Source: DATNBU01 sp964476185 (GTDB lineage Bacteria; Desulfobacterota; Binatia; UBA1149; CAITLU01). From it: a stretch of DNA of 64,000 bases. The first letter of the stretch is position 1. Each line of letters begins with the position of its first letter. This document shows, one piece after another, positions 1 to 7,820 of the stretch. Under the pieces are notes generated by a model. That model had not been told where the DNA came from, did not search any database, and was given only the letters and a program-made list of their open reading frames with translations. The stretch covers positions 22,841 to 86,840 of the forward strand of contig CAYYZO010000007.1 of assembly GCA_964476185.1 (NCBI GenBank), written 5' to 3'. The position numbers were made by a program, and so were the translations under genes.

Positions 1-218
1 CCCCTGCGTTCGTGATGACGGCCGGGTTCGACGTGCTGCGCGACGAAGGCAAGGCCTACGCCGAGCGGCTCCTGGAAGCCGGCGTCGACGTCGAGTACCG
101 CAACTACGACAGCCTGATCCACGGCTTCGTGTCGATGGCCGGCGTCGTGCGCGAGGCCTCGCGGGCCTTCGACGACGCCGTCGCCGCGCTGCGCGTGGGT
201 CTCGGCGTGGACCGCTGA
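1..218 (+). CDS. Alpha/beta hydrolase (hormone-sensitive-lipase/acetyl-esterase type), C-terminal fragment
   Basis: The reading frame is open from the window edge, so the 5' part of the gene lies outside. The visible ~72 residues hold the last third of an alpha/beta-hydrolase-3 domain. The segment TAGFDVLRDEG carries the catalytic Asp in the family pattern D-x-L-R-D-E, and IHGF carries the catalytic His. The nucleophile GDSAG motif is not in the window. It ends 12 nt before the acyl-CoA dehydrogenase, so the two are probably co-transcribed. Enzymes of this family hydrolyse short acyl esters. The substrate cannot be told from this fragment. Confidence 0.85.
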   Translation, partial: PAFVMTAGFDVLRDEGKAYAERLLEAGVDVEYRNYDSLIHGFVSMAGVVREASRAFDDAVAALRVGLGVDR

Positions 219-230
219 CGGAGGCGACGG

Positions 231-1421
231 ATGAACGATCTCGAGACGTTTCGCCGCGAGACGCGCGAGTGGCTGCTCGCGAACTGCCCGGCCTCCCTCG
301 TGGGCCGCGAGACGACGCCCTTCGACGGCTGCTGGGGCGGGCGCCGCTACGCATGGGGCGCCGACGAGAAGCTCTGGCTCGAACGCATGATCGAACGCGG
401 ATGGACGGCGCCCGCGTGGCCGCGCGAGTACGGCGGAGGCGGCCTCGACGAGGACCGTGCGCGCGTCGTCCGCGAGGAAATGGCGCGCGCGAAGCTGCCG
501 CCGCCGCTCGTCGGGTTCGGCCTGACGATGATCGGCCCGGCGCTGCTCGCGTTCGGGACCGACGAGCAGAAGCGCGAGCACCTGCCGGCGATCACGTCCG
601 GGGCGATCCGCTGGTGCCAGGGCTACAGCGAGCCCGGCGCGGGCTCGGACCTCGCGGGACTTCGCACCGCGGCCGTGCGCGACGGGGACCATTACGTCGT
701 CGACGGGCAGAAATGCTGGACATCGTACGCCGACGAGTCCGACTGGATGTTCCTGCTCGCCCGGACCGATCCCGCCGCGAAGAAGCAGGCCGGGATCACG
801 TTCCTGCTGCTCGATCTTTCCACCCCGGGCGTGACCGTCCGGCCCACGCTGCTGATCAGCGGCAAGTCGCCGTTCTGCGAGACGTTCTTCGACGGCGTGC
901 GGATCCCGGTCGGCAACGTCGTCGGCGGAGTGAACAACGGCTGGACCGTCGGCAAGGCCGTGCTCGAGTTCGAGCGCTCGACGCACGGCGAGGTCTTCAG
1001 CACGGCCGGCACGGCCGAGGAGAACCCGCTCGTCGCGGCCGCGCGCCGCTACGTCGGCTTCGAGGACGGCCGCATCCGCGACCGGGCCGTGCGCACCGAC
1101 GTCGCGCAGAGCGAGATGGACCGGCGCTGCTTCGAGCTGACGATCCGGCGTCTCGCGGCCGAACGCCGTCCCGGCGAGAAGCCCGGCGCCGAGAGTTCGC
1201 TGCTCAAGTGGTACGCGTCCGAGTTCAACATGCGACGCCAGCACCTGCTGACCGGCATCGCGGGCCCGCAGGCGCTCGGCTGGGAAGGAGATGGCTTCGA
1301 CGAGGAAGAGCTCGCGACGACGCGCGACTGGCTGCGTTCGCGCGGCAACTCGATCGAAGGCGGGACGAGCGAGATCCAGCTCGGGGTGATCGCCAAGCGC
1401 CTGCTCGGGCTGCCGGACTGA
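231..1421 (+). CDS. Acyl-CoA dehydrogenase
   Basis: A 396-aa FAD-dependent acyl-CoA dehydrogenase. The start ATG has a GGAGG about 5 nt upstream. The N-terminal helical domain contains AWPREYGGGGLDEDR. The middle beta domain has the FAD/substrate signature QGYSEPGAGSDLAGLRT (about residues 128-144) and the WTSYADESDWMFLL stretch. The C-terminal helical domain ends with SIEGGTSEIQLGVIAKRLL, where IEGGTSEIQ corresponds to the catalytic-Glu loop of the family. It introduces a trans-2 double bond into acyl-CoA thioesters. Length is normal. It sits between an esterase and a diiron-like hydrolase on the same strand. Chain-length specificity cannot be read from sequence; lipid or steroid side-chain catabolism is an inference. 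Confidence 0.93.
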   Translation: MNDLETFRRETREWLLANCPASLVGRETTPFDGCWGGRRYAWGADEKLWLERMIERGWTAPAWPREYGGGGLDEDRARVVREEMARAKLPPPLVGFGLTMIGPALLAFGTDEQKREHLPAITSGAIRWCQGYSEPGAGSDLAGLRTAAVRDGDHYVVDGQKCWTSYADESDWMFLLARTDPAAKKQAGITFLLLDLSTPGVTVRPTLLISGKSPFCETFFDGVRIPVGNVVGGVNNGWTVGKAVLEFERSTHGEVFSTAGTAEENPLVAAARRYVGFEDGRIRDRAVRTDVAQSEMDRRCFELTIRRLAAERRPGEKPGAESSLLKWYASEFNMRRQHLLTGIAGPQALGWEGDGFDEEELATTRDWLRSRGNSIEGGTSEIQLGVIAKRLLGLPD

Positions 1422-1465
1422 GCGCGGGCTCGGCGACGGGCAGGGCGAAGGGAAGGTCGAGAGGC

Positions 1466-2353
1466 ATGGCCGCACGCAGGACCCCCGCCGGCATCCTCGT
1501 CCGCCGCATCGCGTTTCGCTGGCCGGACGACCTTCGCGCGCACTGGGACCCGGAGCGGCCCGAGTGGAGCCAGATGGTCAACGCGGCGTCGCTGCTGATG
1601 CCGTACCTCGAGCCGTACCTGATCGAGGCGATCCGCGACGCGTTGCCGCTGGTGCGCGACGAGAAGCTCGCGGAGGAAGCGCGCGGGTACATGGGGCAGG
1701 AAGCCCATCACTACAAGCAGCACCGGCGCTTCAACGAGCTGCTGCTGGTCGAAGGCGGCGGTTACGAGCGGCTGCGCGAGCACGAGCGCACGCTCGAGGA
1801 CGACTACGCGCGGCTGCGGCGGGAGCGCGACCTCGCGTTCCACCTCGCCTATGCGGCCGGCTTCGAGACGATGGCGCTCGCGATCGGCCACATGCTGATC
1901 CGCCGGCGGCGCTACTACTTCGAGGGCGCCGATCCGGCCGTCGCCGCGCTCGTGCTCTGGCACTTCGTCGAGGAGCTCGAGCACAAGCACGCCGCGTTCG
2001 ACGTCTACCAGCACGTCGTCGGCCGCTACGGCCTGCGCGTGCGCGGGCTCGTGCACGCGATGCACCACACGCTGTCGCGCACCCGCCGCGCGTACCGGAC
2101 GCTGCTCGAGGCCGACGGCCTCTGGGGCCAGTGGCGCACGCGGTGGCGGCTCAAGGTCGTGCTCGCGCACATCCTGAAGGACACGGCCGTGATCCTGCTC
2201 GAGAGCCTGTCGCCGTGGCACGATCCGTCGCGCACGCCGGACCCGGAGTGGGCGCGGGACTGGGTGAGGCTCTACGACGCCGACGACGAGCGGCTGCTGC
2301 GCCTGGACACGAGCCGCATCGACCTGCTGCCGTCGCAGATGCCGGCGCGCTGA
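1466..2353 (+). CDS. Predicted metal-dependent hydrolase (PF10118 type)
   Basis: A 295-aa all-helical protein of the 'predicted metal-dependent hydrolase' family. Start ATG is at 1466, 44 nt after the acyl-CoA dehydrogenase, with GGAAGG and GGTCGAGAGG upstream. Conserved acid/His clusters YMGQEAHHYKQHRRF (about residue 75) and LWHFVEELEHKHAAFDVYQH (about residues 165-184) look like paired ExxH ligands of a ferritin-like diiron site. Biochemistry of the family is largely unknown, and its members often lie next to acyl-CoA or steroid genes. The membrane protein that follows begins 21 nt later. I am confident of the family but not of the activity. Confidence 0.8.
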   Translation: MAARRTPAGILVRRIAFRWPDDLRAHWDPERPEWSQMVNAASLLMPYLEPYLIEAIRDALPLVRDEKLAEEARGYMGQEAHHYKQHRRFNELLLVEGGGYERLREHERTLEDDYARLRRERDLAFHLAYAAGFETMALAIGHMLIRRRRYYFEGADPAVAALVLWHFVEELEHKHAAFDVYQHVVGRYGLRVRGLVHAMHHTLSRTRRAYRTLLEADGLWGQWRTRWRLKVVLAHILKDTAVILLESLSPWHDPSRTPDPEWARDWVRLYDADDERLLRLDTSRIDLLPSQMPAR

Positions 2354-2374
2354 CGCGCCGGCGAGGAGGACGAG

Positions 2375-2875
2375 ATGACCGCGATGCCCGAGCGCCTGCG
2401 TGCGCTGCTGTTCCTGAACGGCTTCGGCCTGATCGTCTCGGCGATCGTGTCGGGCTGGGCGTGGTTCTTCTCGCTCCTGGGCCGCGTCGTGCTGTGGCCG
2501 ATCCCGGGCAGCATCGATCTGGTCATCCCGGGCGACGCGCGCGCCTGGCGCATGGCGCACATGGAAGGCATCACGCAAGGGCTGCTGTTGATGGCGCTAG
2601 GCCTCGGCGGCGCCTGGATCCTGCACACGCCGCGCGCGCACCGCCTCCTGTTCTGGTCGGCGCTGGTCACGGCCTGGCTGTTCACGATCCCGGCGATGCT
2701 GCACCCGCTGTTCGGCACGCGCGGGCTCGAGTTCGGCGGCGGCCCGTTCCAGCCGGGTCTCGCGAACGACGTGCTCTACGTCGTCGGCTGGCCGCCGGTG
2801 ATCGGCGTGCACGTGATGCTCGCGCTGACCATCGTCGGGCTCCTGCGCTACCTCCGCAGCCTTCCTCGCGGCTGA
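2375..2875 (+). CDS. Four-helix membrane protein related to styrene-oxide isomerase
   Basis: A 166-aa integral membrane protein with hydrophobic helices at about 10-36, 66-85, 89-112 and 139-160. Between helices 1 and 2 it has PGDARAWRMAHMEGITQG and near the end RGLEFGGGPFQPG. These match the layout of styrene-oxide isomerase (StyC), which has PGSPEGWARAH-type and RGLTFG-type segments. The His that I recall as the haem ligand in StyC has an equivalent (H62). The Asn six residues later is a Gln (Q68). The catalytic Tyr and Asp of StyC, placed from memory, do not align with Tyr/Asp here. It is therefore a relative, not necessarily an epoxide isomerase. GAGGAGGA precedes the ATG. Last gene of the 231-2875 cluster. 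Confidence 0.72.
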   Translation: MTAMPERLRALLFLNGFGLIVSAIVSGWAWFFSLLGRVVLWPIPGSIDLVIPGDARAWRMAHMEGITQGLLLMALGLGGAWILHTPRAHRLLFWSALVTAWLFTIPAMLHPLFGTRGLEFGGGPFQPGLANDVLYVVGWPPVIGVHVMLALTIVGLLRYLRSLPRG

Positions 2876-2899
2876 CGCCGCCTCGCGCCGGCACGGCGC

Positions 2900-3361
2900 T
2901 CAGGCTGCCGCGAGCCGCTTCACGACGGCGAGCGCCTCGTCGATGTGCCTGGTGGCCTGCAACTGCGAATCGAAGACGTGGCGGACGACGCCCTGCTTGT
3001 CGATCACGTAGGTCACGCGGCCCGGCAGGATCCACAGCGTGGACGGGACGCCGTAGGTCTTTCGCAGCGCGTTGCCCGTGTCGGCGAGCAGCGTGAACGG
3101 CAGCCGGTGGTGCTCCGCGAACGAATGGTGCTTGTCGACCGAGTCGCCGCTGACGCCGATCACCTCGGCGCCGGCCGCGACGAAATCCTCGTAGGAGTCG
3201 CGGAAGCTGCAGGCCTCCTTCGTGCAACCGGGCGTCTCGTCCTTCGGGTAGAAGTAGAGCACGACGGCTTTCTTGCCGCGGAAGTCGGCCAGCGACACGG
3301 TGCGCCCGTGCTGGTCCTGCAGCTGGAACTCGGGGGCCTTTTCTCCGACGGCGACGCTCAT
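2900..3361 (-). CDS. bcp: Peroxiredoxin Bcp/PrxQ
   Basis: A 153-aa cytoplasmic thiol peroxidase. The thioredoxin fold carries the signature FYPKDETPGCTKEACSFRD, with the peroxidatic Cys at residue 46 and the resolving Cys at residue 51. This is the atypical two-Cys helix arrangement of E. coli Bcp. It reduces hydroperoxides, including fatty-acid hydroperoxides, using thioredoxin. Length is typical. It is the last gene of a minus-strand series whose first member is the fatty acid cis/trans isomerase, and it lies 30 nt after the methyltransferase. That context suggests repair of oxidised membrane lipid. It is convergent with the StyC-like gene, 24 nt away. Confidence 0.95.
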   Translation of the reverse strand: MSVAVGEKAPEFQLQDQHGRTVSLADFRGKKAVVLYFYPKDETPGCTKEACSFRDSYEDFVAAGAEVIGVSGDSVDKHHSFAEHHRLPFTLLADTGNALRKTYGVPSTLWILPGRVTYVIDKQGVVRHVFDSQLQATRHIDEALAVVKRLAAA

Positions 3362-3391
3362 GCGGTACTCCGGCTTGGAACGCTGGGCGGG

Positions 3392-4009
3392 TCAGGCTTT
3401 CGAAGCGCTTCCCCAGTAGTTGAACGTGAGGGGCCTCGGGCCCGGCAGGTACATGGTCTGGATCTCGTCGACGACGAGGCCGGCGCGCTCGAGCATCCCC
3501 GGCACGTCGCGGTTGATGTTGCAGCCGCCGGAGATCCTTCCCCAAAGCGGGTTCAGGCGGTCCTGCCAGCGGCGCACGGATTCGTCGGGCGCGGCGCCGT
3601 GCTCGCTGAAGAACATCTTCGCGCCGGGCTTCAGCACGCGGCGCATCTCGAGCAGCGCCGAGTGCACGTCCGGGATCGTGCACATCGTGTAGGTGATGAC
3701 GATGCTGTCGACGCTGTCTTCGGGCAGCGGGATGCGCTCGCTCGACAGCGCCATCCAGTCCACTTCGATCCCGGCCTCGGCGGCGCGCTGCCGGGCCTTC
3801 ACCTGGAGTTCGGGCGAAGGGTCGAGCCCGAGCACCTTCTCGACCTTGCCGCGGTCGTAGAACGACAGGTTCAGCCCGGAACCGATGCCGACCTCGAGCA
3901 CGCGTCCTCGCGCGAGCGGCACGACCTTGGCGCGCTGTCGCATGATCGTCTTGTCGCGCATCGCGTAGTCGAGCAGGTGCGGCAGCACGTAGCGGGAATA
4001 CAGGCCCAT
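3392..4009 (-). CDS. Class I SAM-dependent methyltransferase
   Basis: A 205-aa Rossmann-fold methyltransferase. Motif I is VLEVGIGSGLNLSFYD (about residues 38-53), followed by the acidic GLDPSPE at the end of strand 2, then SIVITYTMCTIPD (motif IV region) and LEMRRVLKPGAKMFFSEHG. The family resembles UbiE and the Rhodobacter-type phosphatidylethanolamine N-methyltransferases. The substrate cannot be fixed, but a lipid headgroup or quinone is plausible next to a fatty acid isomerase. It lies in the cti to bcp minus-strand series, with 81 nt to the upstream lipoprotein gene. The start ATG has no obvious ribosome-binding site. Confidence 0.85.
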   Translation of the reverse strand: MGLYSRYVLPHLLDYAMRDKTIMRQRAKVVPLARGRVLEVGIGSGLNLSFYDRGKVEKVLGLDPSPELQVKARQRAAEAGIEVDWMALSSERIPLPEDSVDSIVITYTMCTIPDVHSALLEMRRVLKPGAKMFFSEHGAAPDESVRRWQDRLNPLWGRISGGCNINRDVPGMLERAGLVVDEIQTMYLPGPRPLTFNYWGSASKA

Positions 4010-4090
4010 CGCTCGCTACTCATGGCCTCGCGCGCACGACTTGGCAAGGCGCCGGCGCGGATTTCGCGCCGCGGCGCGGCGCGCTCGCGG

Positions 4091-4630
4091 TCAAGGCTGT
4101 CGTCCGTCCGGGGGAACCGGGTCCGCCGCGGCGAGCACGGCCAGGCGCCGGCCGCCGCCCCAGAGTTCGAGTTCCTCGCCGACGATCCGGTACGAATCCG
4201 TCGCGATCATCGCCTGCAGCACGGCGTACTCGGTGTCGGCGGCGATGCGGTCGCACATCATCCGCGTGTTGCGGAGGTCGACGAACCGCAGCTGCCCCGC
4301 CTCCGCGTCCAGTTCGAAGCCCGCCCCCAGGCGGTTGCAGGCGGTCGTGCCCGTGAGCCGGTTCTCGCCTTCGCGCGTCAGGATGAAGCCGGCGATCGGC
4401 GGTGGAGACGGCAGCGGACCGTCGAATCCCTCGACCCGGACGAAGACCCAGTCTCGGCCGAGCAGCGCGGACTCGTCCTTCGGCGCGGCGGCCGCAGCGG
4501 CAGCGCCGGCCTCCGGCGCCGAGCCCGAACGGACCGTCGCGGTGCAGGCCCCGAGCAGCATCGCGCCGGCCGCGGCGACGACGAGCGCCGGGAACGATCG
4601 ACGGGGGTGCAATGCGGTGAATCCGGTCAT
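4091..4630 (-). CDS. META-domain (DUF306) lipoprotein, copy 1
   Basis: A 179-aa lipoprotein. The signal peptide ends in the lipobox LLGAC (Cys about residue 28), and an Ala-rich linker follows. The folded part (about 55-165) is a META/HslJ-like domain with RDWVFVRVEGFDG, GTTACNRLGAGFEL and RNTRMMCDRIAADTEYAVLQAM; the Asn in TACNR and the later Cys are family hallmarks. META domains occur in HslJ and other surface proteins linked to stress or novobiocin resistance, and their molecular role is unknown. It is a paralogue of the next upstream gene, with shared phrases such as V-D/E-GFDG-P/E-LP, so this is a tandem duplication in the cti operon. Confidence 0.85.
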   Translation of the reverse strand: MTGFTALHPRRSFPALVVAAAGAMLLGACTATVRSGSAPEAGAAAAAAAPKDESALLGRDWVFVRVEGFDGPLPSPPPIAGFILTREGENRLTGTTACNRLGAGFELDAEAGQLRFVDLRNTRMMCDRIAADTEYAVLQAMIATDSYRIVGEELELWGGGRRLAVLAAADPVPPDGRQP

Positions 4631-4703
4631 GCCGCCTCCTTCCCTGCCGCAACCCCTCGGCGGGCCGTTCTCCCGAGGGCGCTCCGGCGCGCGTACGCTC
4701 GCG

Positions 4704-5303
4704 TCACGGCGTCGTGAGCACCGCCACCGTGCGGCCCTTCGACCGCAGCGTCAGCGTCTTGCCGTCGAGCAGGAACGAGTCGGTCGCGGCGAGCGCGTCG
4801 ACGACCGCGTCCTCGATGTCGGCGTTCGGTTCGCCGCAGAGCGCCGAGCCGTTGTCGATGCGGCGGAAGCTCAGCGTGCCCTGCGCGATGCTGATCTCGA
4901 ACGCGGAAGTCATCGGGTTGCACGAGGTCGTCCCCGCCATCCGGCCGTTCTCGCGGCTGAGGATCATCGTCGCGTTGCGCGGCGGGCCCGGCAGTTCCCC
5001 GTCGAAGCCGTCCACCTGCGTGAACGTCCAGTTCTTGCCGAGCGGCGTGTTCGCGCCGGCATCGGTCAGCGCGTTCGGATCGGGCGCGGACGGCGCGGCC
5101 TGGGGGTTCGCGAGGCCCGCCGGCTTCGCAGCCGGGGAGGGGCCGCCGGCCTCGTCCATGCGCATCTCCGCCATCGTCATCGTGTCGGTGCGCGGGTCGT
5201 CGGCGTACTTCGGCTTGCCGGGGGACGCGCTGCAGCCGGCCAGCGCGAGGGCGACGGCGATCGTCGCGAGAAGCGTGTCGTTCGTTCGGCGGTTGGCGTT
5301 CAT
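4704..5303 (-). CDS. META-domain (DUF306) lipoprotein, copy 2
   Basis: A 199-aa lipoprotein. I chose the ATG at 5303 because GAGGGAAAG lies immediately upstream; an in-frame ATG also exists at 5339. The signal peptide ends LALAGC. A long Pro/Ala linker follows and then a META domain: NWTFTQVDGFDG, GTTSCNPMTSAFEI and NGSALCGEPNADIEDAVVDAL. It begins 32 nt after the fatty acid isomerase stop and is followed 73 nt later by its paralogue. Both proteins should sit in the outer or inner membrane facing the periplasm, the same compartment as the isomerase. A helper or chaperone role for that enzyme is an inference. Confidence 0.85.
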   Translation of the reverse strand: MNANRRTNDTLLATIAVALALAGCSASPGKPKYADDPRTDTMTMAEMRMDEAGGPSPAAKPAGLANPQAAPSAPDPNALTDAGANTPLGKNWTFTQVDGFDGELPGPPRNATMILSRENGRMAGTTSCNPMTSAFEISIAQGTLSFRRIDNGSALCGEPNADIEDAVVDALAATDSFLLDGKTLTLRSKGRTVAVLTTP

Positions 5304-5335
5304 CTTTCCCTCCCTCTTGCCCGGCGCGGTCGCGT

Positions 5336-7678
5336 TCATCGGTTCTCGTAGCGGTTGTAGTCGAACACCCCGGCCTCGACCGGCGCGGCCTCGCGGTAGG
5401 CCGCGTGCAGCGAGTCGCTGTGCGGCCAGAAGCGCGGGTCGGTGCGACGGATCCCGTGCTTCGTCATCAGCGCGGCGTAATCCGCCTCGCCGCCGAGCCT
5501 CGCGACGGCGTCCGCGAACGCGGGAAGGGCGGCGGCGTCGACCTCGAAGAACGCGTTCGGGTAGGCGCCGAGGAAACCGTCCACGACCGTGAGGGTGTCC
5601 TCGGCGGGCAGGCGGTTCTTCGCTTCCTGGAACAGCGTCGAGATGTTCGTGTGCGCGTTGTTGTGCAGCACCGTGAAGTGCCGCTCGCCGCCCGAAAGAC
5701 CCGTCACCGTCAGGAACACGACCTCCGGAAGATGCGAGGTGGACACGCCCTCGAGGCCGTCGATGCGGCGGAGCGCGTCGACCGCCGGCTTCGGGAGTCC
5801 CCGCGTGCGGAGTTCGTAGCGCCGGTCGAGCACCGGCGAGAACCGCTTGCGCCACATCGCGAACAACTCGGGAAGCGGGTCGGACGTGCGGTAGCGAACG
5901 CCGGTCTCCTGCGCGAAGAACGTGCGGGTGCCGTCGAGGTACTGCTTCACGTCGTCGCCGACGCCGCGGTACCAGCGGTCGCGGACGCCCTGGCGGGCCG
6001 ACTTCGGCAGCAGCGCGAGGAAGTTGGACTCGCCCTCCATGCGCAGGAAGTCCATGTACATGCGCGTCGTGAGCTGGTGCCCGGAGCCGCCGAAGACGTC
6101 GAAGCCGGCGACGAGGAGGTAGTGGATGCGCTCGAGCAGCGGGTAGCTCACCACCCACGCGGTCTGCGGACGGTCGCCGACGAAGCCCTGGACGACCGTC
6201 GCGCTGTCGAAGTGCCGGAAGACCGTCAGCGCCGCGTTCGGGTTGCGGCCGTCGCCGTCCCAGAGCAGCGAGAGGTCCGGGCGGCGCGAGCCGCCGAACT
6301 CGCGGTTCAGCGCGTCGTACTTCGCCCGCAGGTAGGCGTTCTCGGCGTCCGCGTACTTCTTCCACTTCAGCAGCGGCAGCGAGCCGTCTTCCTCGGCCGG
6401 CAAGTGGATCTTCTCGAGCGCGTCCGCGAGTTCTTCCCCGGTCAGTTCCGAGCGCTCGAAATCCGGGTTCACGAACGTGACCCAGAACAGGTCGTTGATG
6501 ACGTCGAGGGCGACCTGCCCGCGGCAGACCGGTCCCTTGATGAAGTTCATGATCGTGAACTGGGCTTCCTCGAGCATCAGCCGGTAGCGCGAGCGGACCG
6601 GGAGCAGCCGGAACGCGCGAAACGGGTTCGAGGCGACCTCGACGTCGTACGACGGCAGCTGCGGGACCTCGTAGTCCGGCTCGAGGAACAGCTCGCGCAT
6701 GCGCTGGAGCCGGGCGGGACCGAGCGCGTAGGGCATGTGCGTCTTCGCGACGATGGTCTCGCCCACGCGCCGCAGGCGGTAGTACACGCGCGCGACGCCC
6801 GGGTCGTCGTAGGGACGCACCGTCGGGATGATCTCGATCGGCTGCCCCGGGGGCGTGCGCGAGCGCACGAGCTCGAAGTACTCGCCGCGCGGCAGGTCCT
6901 CGAAGTACAGGTGCGCGAGATACCAGTGCTCGTAGATGTAGCGGCTGGCGAGCTGCTGTTTCAGGCTGTCGCCGTTCAGGAACGCTTCCCACTCGGCGAT
7001 GCGGCCGGCGTGGGCCGCCGAAAGCGCGGGCGGCGGCGCCCAGGGAGCGCCGCCCGCGATCCACTCGGTCAGCGTGCGGTATTCGTCGTCGGCCAGCTGC
7101 GGCATGCCGAACGGCATCCCGAGTTCCGGCCGCTTCTGCTCGACCTCGTCGATCTCCTCGACCGTCGGGCAGGCCTGCGCGCGACCGAGCGAGAAGTCGT
7201 AGCGATCGGCCGGGAGGATGCCGGTCTCCGGCGCGTGCCGGCGCTTCAGCTCGAGCAGCCGGTACATCACGCTCGCGCGGCGGTCGGCCTCCGGCGAGGC
7301 TTCCCGTTCGTTCAGCACCGGATGGAAGCCCTTCGTGCGCCACTCGGCGTTGGTCTGCGCGTCGATGCCGAGTCGGGTCGGCGCGATCGACGTCAGTCGC
7401 GTCGCATAGACGACGTCCTTCGAGCCACCGCGTGTGAGGCCCTCGTACGAGGTCAGCTTCAGCTGGCACGGGGCATCCCAGCACGCGTGGCAGACCACGC
7501 AGCGCTTCTCGAACACGGCCGAGGCGCGCTGCCAGTCGGCCCGCGCCTGCGGCGAGGCGGCTGCCCGTTCGTAGCGCGCCGGGGACGGCTTGCCGTAGAG
7601 GTCGTCGAGTTGGTGGCGGGCGGCGATCGTGCACCCGGCCGCCACGACGAGGGCGGAGAGGACGAGGATCCTGCGCAT
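5336..7678 (-). CDS. cti: Fatty acid cis/trans isomerase, lipoprotein form
   Basis: A 780-aa protein matching Pseudomonas Cti in length and layout. Cti isomerises cis double bonds of membrane phospholipid acyl chains to trans without lipid turnover, which stiffens the membrane under solvent or heat stress. The N-terminus has a haem c motif CVVCH at residues 60-64 and CWDAPCQLKLTSYEG. The body contains GIDAQTNAEWRTKGFHPVL, KSVLYRLL-like and IAGGAPW segments. The signal peptide has a lipobox-like VVAAGC with Cys 16, suggesting membrane tethering rather than a free periplasmic protein. It heads a minus-strand operon with two META lipoproteins, a methyltransferase and bcp. A TACACA element lies 14 nt upstream of the ATG and no Shine-Dalgarno is seen. 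Confidence 0.93.
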   Translation of the reverse strand: MRRILVLSALVVAAGCTIAARHQLDDLYGKPSPARYERAAASPQARADWQRASAVFEKRCVVCHACWDAPCQLKLTSYEGLTRGGSKDVVYATRLTSIAPTRLGIDAQTNAEWRTKGFHPVLNEREASPEADRRASVMYRLLELKRRHAPETGILPADRYDFSLGRAQACPTVEEIDEVEQKRPELGMPFGMPQLADDEYRTLTEWIAGGAPWAPPPALSAAHAGRIAEWEAFLNGDSLKQQLASRYIYEHWYLAHLYFEDLPRGEYFELVRSRTPPGQPIEIIPTVRPYDDPGVARVYYRLRRVGETIVAKTHMPYALGPARLQRMRELFLEPDYEVPQLPSYDVEVASNPFRAFRLLPVRSRYRLMLEEAQFTIMNFIKGPVCRGQVALDVINDLFWVTFVNPDFERSELTGEELADALEKIHLPAEEDGSLPLLKWKKYADAENAYLRAKYDALNREFGGSRRPDLSLLWDGDGRNPNAALTVFRHFDSATVVQGFVGDRPQTAWVVSYPLLERIHYLLVAGFDVFGGSGHQLTTRMYMDFLRMEGESNFLALLPKSARQGVRDRWYRGVGDDVKQYLDGTRTFFAQETGVRYRTSDPLPELFAMWRKRFSPVLDRRYELRTRGLPKPAVDALRRIDGLEGVSTSHLPEVVFLTVTGLSGGERHFTVLHNNAHTNISTLFQEAKNRLPAEDTLTVVDGFLGAYPNAFFEVDAAALPAFADAVARLGGEADYAALMTKHGIRRTDPRFWPHSDSLHAAYREAAPVEAGVFDYNRYENR

Positions 7679-7686
7679 GGCGGGGT

Positions 7687-7692
7687 TGTGTA
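7687..7692 (-). promoter_or_regulatory. Candidate -10 element for leaderless cti mRNA
   Basis: On the minus strand the sequence reads GCTACACA, with the first T 14 nt upstream of the cti ATG and no ribosome-binding site between. TTCGCC sits 17 nt further upstream as a weak -35. This fits the leaderless pattern seen at several starts in the window. Confidence 0.35.
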
Positions 7693-7820
7693 GCGGGAAC
7701 GCCGCGGCAGGCGAAGCGGGCCGGCGCCCGCACGCCGCGGCCGGCTGCGGTTGCCCGGGCTCGGCAGCGGACGCACTCTGTGGCGCCCGCGGATCCGCCG
7801 CGGTGGAGGAGGATGCCGCC

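Noticed and set aside
2375..2875. Calling the StyC-like protein a true styrene-oxide isomerase
   Set aside because: The Tyr and Asp that I associate with catalysis are not found at the aligned positions and no styrene monooxygenase genes are nearby.
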